From Alkalihalobacillus sp. FSL W8-0930 (GTDB taxonomy: Bacteria; Bacillota; Bacilli; Bacillales; Bacillaceae_D), in NCBI GenBank assembly GCA_037965595.1, contig CP150183.1:1054001-1118000 (forward strand): a stretch of 64,000 bases of DNA, given 5' to 3'. Below the pieces are notes generated by a model. It was not told the origin of the DNA, searched no databases, and saw nothing but the letters and a program-made list of their open reading frames with translations. The position numbers and the translations under genes are program-made. Shown here in pieces: positions 56,717 through 64,000 of this stretch. Position 1 is the stretch's first letter, and every line of letters starts with the position of its first letter.

Positions 56717-57076
56717 TTGAAGAAGAAGTCTGGACTTTGTAAATCACTGATTATTGGTGGAGTCGCTGTGATTGGAGTGGCTGCGGTCTTATCTAAGAAA
56801 GAATGGCGTGACCAGCTTTGTCGAGAAGCAAGAAATATCAAAGATGCATCAACAGAGACATTCGTTTTTATTCGGGAGAATCGTGAGGAAATCATTGATC
56901 AAGTGAGAGTGACAGCGAATGAGGTATCGACCATCATTTCTGATCTTTCTGCTGATTTTAGGAAGCTCTCTGAGACAGCAAATCATATTAAGTTAACCTC
57001 CAAAGAGGCAATTGAATCAGCGAAAGATGCGGCGTCTGAGGTAAAATATTTAAAAATTCATCAAGACGAGGAATAA
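56717..57076 (+). CDS. YtxH-domain-like small membrane-anchored protein
   Basis: About 119 residues: lysine-rich N terminus, one hydrophobic helix (SLIIGGVAVIGVAAVL), then a helical charged tail with heptad-like spacing (DQVRVTANEVSTIISDLSADFRKLSETANHI). This is the plan of YtxH-type general-stress proteins. TTG 56717 (or 56714) fits AAGGGAGG; the frame is open from 56642 but lacks a ribosome site. Function unknown. Confidence 0.65.
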   Translation: MKKKSGLCKSLIIGGVAVIGVAAVLSKKEWRDQLCREARNIKDASTETFVFIRENREEIIDQVRVTANEVSTIISDLSADFRKLSETANHIKLTSKEAIESAKDAASEVKYLKIHQDEE

Positions 57077-57215
57077 GAACTTTACTTCTGACCATACTAT
57101 GATTACGGAAGGCAGTTCAACTGCATTTCGTTTCCTGAAAAATGTAAGTTGATGTTCAACAAGCAATAGGCTAGAAACGCTTTGTTTTTTGTATACTTCT
57201 GATGAGGTGATACGC

Positions 57216-57251
57216 ATGCACAGAGATCGTTATTTTCGAGATTGTTTTTAA
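57216..57251 (+). CDS. Possible 11-residue ORF
   Basis: ATG 57216 is preceded by GATGAGGTGATACGC and a TATACT hexamer (57192-57197). It encodes MHRDRYFRDCF. Only supportive evidence is the ribosome site and the nearby second mini-ORF with a similar leader; it may be chance. Confidence 0.3.
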   Translation: MHRDRYFRDCF

Positions 57252-57278
57252 CAAGCAATTAAGAAGTGAGGTGTCAGT

Positions 57279-57323
57279 GTGAAGGAAAATAATCGATTCG
57301 ACCCCAGATTGTTATTTGAATAA
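57279..57323 (+). CDS. Possible 14-residue ORF
   Basis: GTG 57279 follows GTGAGGTGTCA and encodes MKENNRFDPRLLFE. Both mini-ORFs follow a copy of the 10-mer AACAAGCAAT (in 57152-57166 and 57250-57259). A strong terminator lies 25 bp downstream, so a short transcript from this region is plausible. Confidence 0.35.
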   Translation: MKENNRFDPRLLFE

Positions 57324-57348
57324 ATCTTCTTATGTTTTCATCAGGAAT

Positions 57349-57379
57349 AAAAACGGCAGCATTCCGCTGCCGTTTTTTT
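57349..57379. terminator. Bidirectional terminator between the mini-ORFs and yfkF
   Basis: AAAACGGCAGC and GCTGCCGTTTT flank ATTCC: an 11-bp perfect stem with A/T runs on both sides. It serves the convergent yfkF gene and any transcript from the left. Confidence 0.92.
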
Positions 57380-58559
57380 ATGATGGATGTGGTTCTACTT
57401 CAGAGTGTTGTTGCTTAAATAGTAAGCCGGCGACAACAACTAAAACCAGCATACCTCCAATGGAGTAATACACACTTCCGTGCTCCACTATTTCTATAAG
57501 CCATCCGCCAATGAGTGGTCCACTAATACTGCCTAATCCAAAGCTTACAGCCATCATGACGTTTGCAGTGGGAAGAAGATAAGTCGGGACTAGATCAGCC
57601 ATAAAAGCAACGCCTAATGAATAAAGAGACCCCACACATCCTCCACCTGCTAGGAAAAGTATGAACAAAACAGTAGGTGAATGTTCAACGGCAATCATTA
57701 AAAAGAAACATACGCTCCCAAGTGTAGCGATGGTTAGCAGAATTATTTTGCGCCCGAACTTATCACTAGCAAGTCCTAATGGAATTTGTGTCAGAAGGCC
57801 ACCGACGACAAAGGCAGGGAGTAAAAGGGAAACCTGATCAATGCTTAAACCGGACCTCAAGGCATAAACAGGATAGTTCCCATGAAGGGACGCTTCAAGA
57901 TAGCCATAAGCAAACCCAGGAAGTAAGGAGAACCAGGCCATTTTCACAACCGAGCGATATCTGGCCCAGGTTGTTTGAGGTGCACGAGTATCGATGTCCT
58001 GGGAAGGAAATTCATTTGCAAGCCTCGATACAAACAACCACGTAATAAAGGTAAGAACAGCGGCAATCACAAATGGTAACCATTCGGCCACTTTTAATAA
58101 ATGAATCATTAACGGACCTGCCCCGAAGCCAAGTCCAAAGGCTAAGCCATAAATCGAGATATTACGACCACGATTTTGGGCCGTACTGGTGGAGGTAATC
58201 CACACCTGTGTGGCATAATGAACCATATTGTCTGCGATTCCAATGATCATTCGTAACACAAACCAGAACCAAAAGAACGCCCAGATCGGGAGTAGTAGTA
58301 AGCTAATTGTCATAACAATTAGTCCAATTGTGATTACTGGTTTATAACCAAATGTGCGCACAGGTCGTTCAATAAAAGGTGAGGCAAGGAGCACACCTAT
58401 GTACAAGGCTGTAGCGTTTAATCCATTTAATGAGGAAGAAACGCCAGCCTCCTCAAGTAGAATGGATAGTAAAGGTAGGAGCATTCCCTGTGCAAAGCCT
58501 GCGATCGCTACCATTGCAATTAGCATGCTAAATCGATATCCTGGATGATTCACTTTCAT
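57378..58559 (-). CDS. yfkF: Major facilitator superfamily transporter (YfkF-like)
   Basis: A 393-residue MFS transporter with 12 helices; the loop-2 motif is modified (GLASDKFGRKIILL appears at the loop 8-9 equivalent). Substrate unknown. The start is placed at ATG 58559, 7 nt after GTGGAGGG; the frame is open to 58592. The neighbourhood yfkF-yfkD-yfkA is that of B. subtilis, which supports the name. Confidence 0.8.
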   Translation of the reverse strand: MKVNHPGYRFSMLIAMVAIAGFAQGMLLPLLSILLEEAGVSSSLNGLNATALYIGVLLASPFIERPVRTFGYKPVITIGLIVMTISLLLLPIWAFFWFWFVLRMIIGIADNMVHYATQVWITSTSTAQNRGRNISIYGLAFGLGFGAGPLMIHLLKVAEWLPFVIAAVLTFITWLFVSRLANEFPSQDIDTRAPQTTWARYRSVVKMAWFSLLPGFAYGYLEASLHGNYPVYALRSGLSIDQVSLLLPAFVVGGLLTQIPLGLASDKFGRKIILLTIATLGSVCFFLMIAVEHSPTVLFILFLAGGGCVGSLYSLGVAFMADLVPTYLLPTANVMMAVSFGLGSISGPLIGGWLIEIVEHGSVYYSIGGMLVLVVVAGLLFKQQHSEVEPHPS

Positions 58560-58654
58560 ACTATAACCCTCCACTAACTTATAAGAAGTCATCTACATAA
58601 TTTAAGACAACTTCGTATAAACTACCTCCATAAAAACCAGGAGGTAGACTTAAA

Positions 58655-59455
58655 ATGAAACGAAAGCTGTGTCTTCTTATGCTAATCACTGTATTTTTGC
58701 TCACGCCATTTTCACATACTCATGCTAAGGATAAATTAGATAATCCATATAAAATTCCAGACTCTGCGTTATCTATTTCAAAAGAGAATACGTACACAAA
58801 TGGAACGCAGGATCTTCCATATCTTCACCCAAGTGATCTCGCTAAAGAATTTCTTGAATCCACTGATGAGGAAATTACGAACCCGGACCTTATTCGATTA
58901 CTTAATGAGTCCCATGTTGGCAATCCGCTTCTAGGACTTGGGTTACGAGTTTCTGTCTATCTTGGAGAGTGGCCACTTGCTTATGAATCAGCAGGGACCG
59001 AAGTGAATTGGCAATATCAAAAGGTAAATACGAACTATCTCGATAACCGAGGTGCGAATGCACCAGCTCAATTAACATATGCTCAAGATCAACAAAAAAA
59101 GATCACAGGCGGTCTGACAGCTACTATTCCTAATGCAGAAGCCGTTCGCAAAATGATGATGATCCATGCTGGTGAAAAAACAGGACTGCCTCTGTCGTTT
59201 GAAACCATTATTGGTCAAGGCACACGCAAAAACCAGACCTACAATGTGTCAACACAGCAGGTCGGGTATTTGCATAGCTACGCCCCAGCCATTCATGAAA
59301 AAGGAAATGTCACTTATGGTGAGGTGTATGTTGTTGTAAAAGGTGGTAAAAAGCGTCTTGAAGTGAAAAACATCACTCAACAAGGGATCGGTGCATGGAT
59401 TCCAGTACAGGACTACTTATCTTTTACGTATATGGCTAAAAATCAACCCGGTTAA
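58655..59455 (+). CDS. yfkD: YfkD-family secreted protein
   Basis: A 266-residue protein with a Sec signal peptide (MKRKLCLLMLITVFLLTPFS, cleavage likely after THA near 24) and no other membrane segment, so exported. The remainder matches YfkD of B. subtilis in length and context; function unknown. ATG with CAGGAGGTAG upstream. Its stop codon abuts the stop codon of the convergent yfkA with no base between. Confidence 0.8.
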   Translation: MKRKLCLLMLITVFLLTPFSHTHAKDKLDNPYKIPDSALSISKENTYTNGTQDLPYLHPSDLAKEFLESTDEEITNPDLIRLLNESHVGNPLLGLGLRVSVYLGEWPLAYESAGTEVNWQYQKVNTNYLDNRGANAPAQLTYAQDQQKKITGGLTATIPNAEAVRKMMMIHAGEKTGLPLSFETIIGQGTRKNQTYNVSTQQVGYLHSYAPAIHEKGNVTYGEVYVVVKGGKKRLEVKNITQQGIGAWIPVQDYLSFTYMAKNQPG

Positions 59456-60577
59456 TTAAAGCTTCAAATTCGAGCTTCTTTTTAAGAAATTAACATCTGA
59501 GTAATACGCATCTTTTACTAAGATATTTGGGCCAAGACATTTAACAGCGGGACAGTGGCATTGTACAGAGCGACCGACCTCGGAGTTCATCCAGGTGTCA
59601 TAGGCCTGCTGTAAAGGTGTATCCTGAACGTTTCCAAGCTCAGGTGTATCTCCAAAATCAGTCACAATAATAGAACCATCAAAGATATTAATATTAAGCC
59701 TTGAACGACCGTCCGGATCATTACGAACCGTGACGTTTTTGGCTTGATACAAACGCTCTTGTAGCTCTAGATCTTCTTTAAGATCGCTACACGGATAAAA
59801 AGGAAGCGTCCCAAATAACATCCATACATCAGGGTCACGATGATCAAGTAACGTATGGATGCCTTTTCGGATATCTTTCAGTGAAGCCGCTTCAAGCGCA
59901 CTTGCAAAATCAGCGGGGTACATCGGGTGAACCTCATGTCGCTGACAACCCATCTCAACAATTTGTTCGTGAATTTCTTTTAGATGTGGAATGGTCCGCT
60001 TATTTATCATTGTCTCTGCGGAAACAAGGACACCACGACGAGTGAGTTCGCGAGCATTTTCAACCATTCGATAAAAATAAGCCTCCCGTTGCTTAAGGCT
60101 TGGTTTCTTATCCATCATGGCAAAACCGATCTCTGTAAAATCTTCTACACTACCGTAATTATGAGAGATATGAAGAACGTCAAGATAAGGTAAGATCGCT
60201 TCATACCGTTCAAGTGGCAATGTAAGATTTGAATTGATTTGAGTACGAATACCTCGATCATGTGCGTATTTCAACAAAGGCACAACATATTCTTTTACCG
60301 ATTTCATTGAAAGCATAGGCTCTCCACCTGTTATACTTAACGCTCGCAGCTGAGGTAACTCCTCTAAGCGACGAATAAATAGATCAAGTGGTAATGGATC
60401 AGCATCCTTGGGGCTTAATGTATAACCGACTGCACAATGCTCACACCGCATATTACATAGTGTGGTAGTTGTAAATTCTATATTCGTAAGTGCCAGGCGT
60501 CCATGTTCTTTAATATCTAGATAAGCTTCCCATGGATCATACTCTGGAGTAATAAGTGGTTTTGAAGTCTTTAACAC
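59456..60577 (-). CDS. yfkA: Radical SAM protein YfkA(B)
   Basis: A 373-residue radical SAM enzyme. The 4Fe-4S motif is CNMRCEHC (Cys41, Cys45, Cys48), preceded by LTNIEFTTTTL, and the SAM-binding SITGGEPML follows. A C-terminal cysteine cluster (CHCPAVKCLGPN) defines the YfkAB subgroup. Reaction unknown. GTG 60577 lies 7 nt after AAAGGAGA and gives exactly the length of B. subtilis YfkA; ATG 60607 lacks a ribosome site. Confidence 0.9.
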   Translation of the reverse strand: MLKTSKPLITPEYDPWEAYLDIKEHGRLALTNIEFTTTTLCNMRCEHCAVGYTLSPKDADPLPLDLFIRRLEELPQLRALSITGGEPMLSMKSVKEYVVPLLKYAHDRGIRTQINSNLTLPLERYEAILPYLDVLHISHNYGSVEDFTEIGFAMMDKKPSLKQREAYFYRMVENARELTRRGVLVSAETMINKRTIPHLKEIHEQIVEMGCQRHEVHPMYPADFASALEAASLKDIRKGIHTLLDHRDPDVWMLFGTLPFYPCSDLKEDLELQERLYQAKNVTVRNDPDGRSRLNINIFDGSIIVTDFGDTPELGNVQDTPLQQAYDTWMNSEVGRSVQCHCPAVKCLGPNILVKDAYYSDVNFLKRSSNLKL

Positions 60578-60745
60578 TAGTAGGTCTCCTTTGGTTGCCT
60601 TCATCATAAAGGCATATCACAAGATTTCATAGTCTATCATATCGCAATTAATAGGAAGTTAAAAGTTCCTTAATGATTTGAGCTATATGTATGATTCTGT
60701 TAAGCTTTTTAGAAGTACCGAGAGTTGGGAGAAGGAGAGAAGATA

Positions 60746-60937
60746 ATGGGTGGATCAATCCATGATAAAAAACAGCAAATTGATTACTTAAGAAATAGAT
60801 TAAACTTATTACTCACATCACTTGAATCAATGGATCCAGAAGACGCTGAAGCTTCCGAGATGCAGCGCATGATTGATATGCTCGAGCAAATTCAGATGAA
60901 GGCAACAACGTTTAAAAAGGAATGGGAACGGGGATGA
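60746..60937 (+). CDS. SE1561-type small helical protein
   Basis: A 63-residue protein, largely helical, with SIHDKKQQIDYLRNRLNLLLTSLESMDPEDAE, a pattern I associate with the uncharacterised SE1561 family of Firmicutes. ATG 60746 behind GAAGGAGAG. It ends 7 bp before the histidine phosphatase gene, so they share a transcript. Confidence 0.65.
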   Translation: MGGSIHDKKQQIDYLRNRLNLLLTSLESMDPEDAEASEMQRMIDMLEQIQMKATTFKKEWERG

Positions 60938-60944
60938 CATTCAG

Positions 60945-61589
60945 ATGAAATTATACTTAATACGTCATGGTGAATCACTTGGGAATCTGCAGGGGAAAAT
61001 TCAAGGGACCATGGATTTCCCGTTATCAGATTTAGGAAAACAGCAGGTTGATTTAATCAGCTCTTATTGTGAGAAGATCAATCTAGACTTTTTGTACAGT
61101 AGTGATTTAGAGCGAGCTTACGCAACTGCTAAAGCGATTGGAGAGTCAGCAGGACTTCCTGTTCAAGCATGGGAACAAATTCGAGAGGTGCACCTAGGAC
61201 CACTACAAGGACTTTCAAGAGATGAGATTAGAGAACAGTATCCTGAAACCGTGACAAATTCCATTATTACATCTGGAATTAAAGGTACGGAAACGGTTGA
61301 AGAACTTACTACTAGGTGTAAGAACGTACTTGAACAGCTTCATACGCAGCATTCATCTGATTCTGTTGCACTCGTTTCACACGGTGGCTTTATAAGCATT
61401 TTCCTTATGTATGTATTAGTTGGAAAGAAGTGGCCGGAGTTTCACCGACCATTTGTGATCAGTAATACAAGCGTCACGCTTCTAGAATGGATGAATGATA
61501 AGGAGCAGCCTTACTTACATTACACCAATCGTACCGCTCACCTAGAAACGCTCGAAGCAGAGCAACACGCAAAAAAAGGTGTGTTATAA
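60945..61589 (+). CDS. Histidine phosphatase (phosphoglycerate mutase-like) family protein
   Basis: A 214-residue branch-1 histidine phosphatase. The RHG motif is LIRHGES (His8), the second catalytic His is in LVSHGGF (about 148), and the substrate loop is REVHLGPLQGLSRDE. Substrates of this group range from phosphosugars to cofactor intermediates, so the role is open. Starts 7 bp after the small helical gene. Repeat copy 7 follows. Confidence 0.88.
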   Translation: MKLYLIRHGESLGNLQGKIQGTMDFPLSDLGKQQVDLISSYCEKINLDFLYSSDLERAYATAKAIGESAGLPVQAWEQIREVHLGPLQGLSRDEIREQYPETVTNSIITSGIKGTETVEELTTRCKNVLEQLHTQHSSDSVALVSHGGFISIFLMYVLVGKKWPEFHRPFVISNTSVTLLEWMNDKEQPYLHYTNRTAHLETLEAEQHAKKGVL

Positions 61590-61601
61590 GCTTGTAATAG
61601 T

Positions 61602-61861
61602 AGAGAGAGTTTGCAACTTAACTAAAAATCAATACGAAAATGGCGAATGATTCGATTGCAGAATCATTCGCCATTTGTGTTTTTATGAAAAAACTAGCGG
61701 AAGGAGAACCCGAGACTCCTACGGAACAGAACGCGGTGAAGACACTGTAGCGGTGCCCTTTCCGCGAAAGGGGCTGAGGCCGTTCCCGTGGAAAGCGAGG
61801 GATTCTCCTGTAGCGGATTTGGTGCTATGTTCGTGTTTTAAATTCAGTCCCAGTCTCTTTT
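61602..61861 (+). repeat. Intergenic repeat copy 7 (full length, plus orientation)
   Basis: Best complete example. Order: AAAAATCAAT, palindrome 61639-61675 (loop GATTGCA), GCGGAAGGAGAACCCGAGAC, CACTGTAGCGG, CCCTTTCCGCGAAAGGG hairpin, GGCTGAGGCCG, GCGAGGGATTCTCC, TGTAGCGGATTTGGTGCTAT, and the tail CAGTCCCAGTCTCTTTT. It fills the gap between the phosphatase gene and the convergent CNNM gene. Block B (AGGAGAACCC) is nearly the reverse complement of block C (GGGATTCTCCT), so the element can fold back on itself. Confidence 0.92.
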
Positions 61862-61862
61862 G

Positions 61863-63206
61863 TTACGTAGAAGCAAGCTGTTGTTCAGTAATTTGATGAT
61901 CTTCCTGACGCCGAACAATTTCCACTTGTTTTACTTGATGATTATCAAATTCCTTCACTGTAAATGTGAAATTTTCATGCTCAATGGCTTCATTTACAGC
62001 AACATCGTACTTTTCAGTAAGCAACCATCCACCAATGGTATCCACATCGGTCTCATCAAGTTCAATGTTAAGCAGTTTATTTACGTCACTAATCAAAGTC
62101 TTACCATCGATAATATAATGATCATCATTAATCTTACGGATTAAAGGATCTTCCTCGACGTCAAACTCATCGTTAATTTCGCCGACAATTTCTTCAATAA
62201 TATCTTCAGCCGTAATAAGACCTGCTGTACCACCGTATTCATCAAAGAGAATAGCCATATGAATTTGTTGCTTTTGCATTTCTACGAGTAAATCATTAAC
62301 TGGTATCGATTCAATAACTGAAATAACAGGACGAATATAGTCATTCAGGAAAATTTCTCTTGTCACATCTGGTGAAACAATATCAGTTAGCACTTCTCTA
62401 ACATTAATCACACCAAGAATATGGTCCTTGTCACCATCAACTACTGGGAAGCGTGTAAAGCGTTCTTTTCGCATAAATTCTAGGTTTTTACTGATTGGAT
62501 CAGCGATAGAAACTGCCGAAATTTCAGTTCGGGGAACCATGATTTCCTTGGCTACTCGGTTATCAAAATCAAAGATTTTACTTACATATTTGAATTCAGA
62601 CTGATTAATTTCTCCACCTTTATAGCTGTCAGAAAGAATTAAACGTAACTCTTCTTCAGAGTGAGTAACGTCATGCTCTGACATAGGTTTCAAACCTACT
62701 GAACGAGTTAATAAACGAGCTGCTCCATTTAAGAACCAAATAAGTGGATACATAATTAAATAAAAAGCACGTAATGGTCTTGAGACGAGCAGTGTAATGC
62801 GTTCTGCTTTTTGAATGGCCAAGGTTTTTGGAGCAAGCTCTCCAACCACAACGTGTAAAAACGTCATGATCGCAAACGAAACAACAAAGCTTACGGTTGT
62901 AATAACGGCACTACTACTAATCGGTAACGCCTCAACCACGGGGTGAAGCATTTTCTCAAACGTTGGTTCACCCAAACGTCCAATACCTAGAGCTGTAATG
63001 GTAATCCCTAGTTGGCAAGCAGATAAGTACTCGTCTAGGTTTGAAGTAACTTTTTTTGCCAGAACAGCACTCTTATGACCCTCCTGTACAAGCTGGTCAA
63101 TCTTTGTACTTCTGATTTTGACGATTGCAAACTCAGAGGCTACAAAAAAAGCTGTGAGAGCAATTAATAAAGCCACGAAAAACAAATTTAAGTATAAATT
63201 GTCCAA
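61863..63206 (-). CDS. CNNM/CorC-type membrane protein with CBS domains
   Basis: A 447-residue protein: DUF21 membrane domain (about 1-190, FFVASEFAIVKIRSTKIDQL at the start), a pair of CBS domains (about 210-335, EIMVPRTEISAVS) and a C-terminal CorC_HlyC domain (DTIGGWLLTEKYDV). Family members include MpfA (YhdP), implicated in magnesium efflux, and other paralogues I cannot separate. TTG 63206 is the only start that fits. Between a perfect AGGAGGTGA (63231-63239) and the TTG lies a 7-bp hairpin; without it the spacing would be far too long. Confidence 0.87.
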   Translation of the reverse strand: MDNLYLNLFFVALLIALTAFFVASEFAIVKIRSTKIDQLVQEGHKSAVLAKKVTSNLDEYLSACQLGITITALGIGRLGEPTFEKMLHPVVEALPISSSAVITTVSFVVSFAIMTFLHVVVGELAPKTLAIQKAERITLLVSRPLRAFYLIMYPLIWFLNGAARLLTRSVGLKPMSEHDVTHSEEELRLILSDSYKGGEINQSEFKYVSKIFDFDNRVAKEIMVPRTEISAVSIADPISKNLEFMRKERFTRFPVVDGDKDHILGVINVREVLTDIVSPDVTREIFLNDYIRPVISVIESIPVNDLLVEMQKQQIHMAILFDEYGGTAGLITAEDIIEEIVGEINDEFDVEEDPLIRKINDDHYIIDGKTLISDVNKLLNIELDETDVDTIGGWLLTEKYDVAVNEAIEHENFTFTVKEFDNHQVKQVEIVRRQEDHQITEQQLAST

Positions 63207-63208
63207 AA

Positions 63209-63239
63209 AGATCCCTCTAAATTAGAGGGGTCACCTCCT
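63209..63239 (-). promoter_or_regulatory. Structured ribosome binding region of the CNNM gene
   Basis: Minus strand: AGGAGGTGA, then C, then CCCTCTA-ATT-TAGAGGG, then ATCTTT and the TTG start. If the hairpin forms, the Shine-Dalgarno lies about 7 nt from the start. A weaker site GAGGGAT overlaps the 3' arm and could be used when the hairpin is open. The CTTTTT after the stem could also make it a weak terminator. Confidence 0.5.
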
Positions 63240-63263
63240 ATTTTGTATAAAAAGATAAATGTG

Positions 63264-63407
63264 TTAAAAATACGAATAGATCGCTCCGTCAAGGTTGCAT
63301 GTGACTCGGTTGCGCTGTGTTTGAAACAAAAACTGTGTGGCAAAAGCTAACTGATCAAATTGTACTGATACTGTATGTGATGCCGCAAGTTTGTCTTTTC
63401 TATTCAC
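63264..63407 (-). CDS. Possible 47-residue protein upstream of the CNNM gene
   Basis: GTG 63407 opens 47 codons with a natural-looking product (VQFDQLAFATQFLFQTQRN, then TCNLDGAIYSYF). The ribosome site ATGGGG is only 2-4 nt away, with GGGGTG further up, so initiation evidence is moderate. It lies downstream of the promoter at 63449-63477 and 57 bp before the CNNM gene, so both would share a transcript. Could be a real small protein or a leader ORF. Confidence 0.42.
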   Translation of the reverse strand: MNRKDKLAASHTVSVQFDQLAFATQFLFQTQRNRVTCNLDGAIYSYF

Positions 63408-63448
63408 TGCCCCATCGAATCACCCCTTTAGCTAGTTAATGTATATAT

Positions 63449-63477
63449 ATTTTATTTTAACTGAATCATGCCGTCAA
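63449..63477 (-). promoter_or_regulatory. Sigma-A promoter for the small ORF and CNNM gene
   Basis: On the minus strand TTGACG (63477-63472), 17-bp spacer, TAAAAT (63454-63449), followed by AT-rich sequence. Confidence 0.65.
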
Positions 63478-63511
63478 CGTTTACGTACCTTTAATCTATG
63501 CTTTAAGAACC

Positions 63512-63549
63512 AAAAAAAACAGCGAACATGTCTAATGTTTGCTGTTTTT
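63512..63549. terminator. Terminator of the DUF368 gene
   Basis: AAACAGCGAACAT pairs with ATGTTTGCTGTTT (one G-U), with A/T runs on both sides. On the minus strand it ends the DUF368 gene, 15 bp past its stop. Confidence 0.85.
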
Positions 63550-63564
63550 CTTAAGAACAACCGT

Positions 63565-64000
63565 TTATTTTTGTGTGCTTCCAAGTAGATAAGCAACGAG
63601 TAAGCCTGCTATAAATGTGATTCCGCACCCTAAAAGTGATCCTCCAGGTTCAATTTGAGAAAATAAAACAATAATGGATCCTGCAACAAGACCGATCATG
63701 ACAGCATATGTATGCGTCATATATGCTTTAAATAAATATCGAACCAGCTTACTTGTCAATAATAGTCCAATGGCAATTCCGGCACCGACGGCAAGAATCA
63801 CAGGAATCTGTAAAGTGGAGATCGCATTCGTTACTGTTGTATAGACACCTAACAAGAGAAAAATAAGCGAGCCGCTTATTCCTGGTAGGATTAATGCAGC
63901 ACTTGCTAACCAACCTGCAACGAACAAGAAGAAGTAATTCCAAATACTTAAGTCTGTCATTAATGTATCTTCATGTGGTAACAATGAGGTTAATGCAATA
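63565..64000 (-). CDS. DUF368 membrane protein (PopT-like), C-terminal part
   Basis: About 145 visible residues; the frame stays open to the window edge, so the N terminus is outside. Several membrane helices and the DUF368 motif SAALILPGISGSLIFLLLGVY are present. DUF368 proteins (PopT) were shown to recycle undecaprenyl phosphate across the membrane, and in some bacteria they matter most at alkaline pH, which would suit this organism. Internal TTG or ATG codons near 63984 and 63960 are not the real start. Confidence 0.85.
   Translation of the reverse strand, partial: IALTSLLPHEDTLMTDLSIWNYFFLFVAGWLASAALILPGISGSLIFLLLGVYTTVTNAISTLQIPVILAVGAGIAIGLLLTSKLVRYLFKAYMTHTYAVMIGLVAGSIIVLFSQIEPGGSLLGCGITFIAGLLVAYLLGSTQK

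Noticed and set aside
61675-61896. 73-codon plus-strand frame in repeat copy 7 (and a similar one at 42742)
   Set aside because: The frames cross the repeat blocks; deleted copies destroy them, and other full copies do not keep them open, so the repeat is non-coding.

Overview
The window looks like chromosome of an aerobic, endospore-forming, low-GC Bacillaceae, most likely an alkaliphilic or halotolerant relative of Alkalihalobacillus (Bacillus) halodurans. This rests on recalled family resemblance, not a search: the RNase HI resembles the B. halodurans enzyme; there are an ectoine hydroxylase, a KinB-like sporulation kinase, a bacterial nitric oxide synthase, MreBH, and yfkF/yfkD/yfkA neighbours. 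Shine-Dalgarno sites are strong, and TTG/GTG starts are common. I saw no tRNA, rRNA, CRISPR array or prophage.

Layout. 1-6.4 kb: end of an intramembrane-type sensor kinase, a heterodimeric ABC exporter (YfiB/YfiC type) and a KinB-like kinase. 6.4-11.4 kb: glycerol regulon glpF-glpK, glpD and glpP, with hairpin leaders before glpF and glpD that GlpP should antiterminate. 11.5-14.7 kb: flippase-like protein, GH51 arabinofuranosidase behind a cre-like site, and a small zinc-motif protein. 14.7-21.8 kb: an ECF sigma/anti-sigma pair divergent from a two-component system plus three-gene ABC transporter matching the LnrJKLMN (linearmycin resistance) layout. 22-26.1 kb: trehalose operon treP-treA-treR with two TreR-type operators. 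26.2-33.5 kb: glutathione peroxidase, nos, ABC-F protein YfmR, and the fructose operon fruR-fruK-fruA. 33.6-42.7 kb: ectD, small genes, mreBH, yuxK, RNase HI, an aldehyde dehydrogenase, an IucD-like hydroxylase and catalase behind a perfect PerR box. 42.7-44.6 kb: an IS4-family element inserted in an intergenic repeat. 44.7-48.6 kb: a 1004-residue GNAT fusion protein translationally coupled to an amidohydrolase. 48.7-53 kb: split chromate transporter, M3 peptidase, BASS transporter. 53-64 kb: cytochrome bd, small ORFs, a YtxH-like protein, yfkF/yfkD/yfkA, a histidine phosphatase, a CNNM-type membrane protein and the end of a DUF368 (PopT-like) gene.

The most striking non-coding signal is a family of seven intergenic repeats (about 160-265 bp), each with a 15-bp-arm palindrome built on GGCGAATGATTC around a loop of always 7 nt but variable sequence. 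Two copies are internally deleted and one is split by the IS. They sit immediately 3' of genes, in either orientation. The other main unexplained items are the GNAT fusion/amidohydrolase pair and a start region at 63.2 kb where a hairpin lies between a perfect Shine-Dalgarno and a TTG start.
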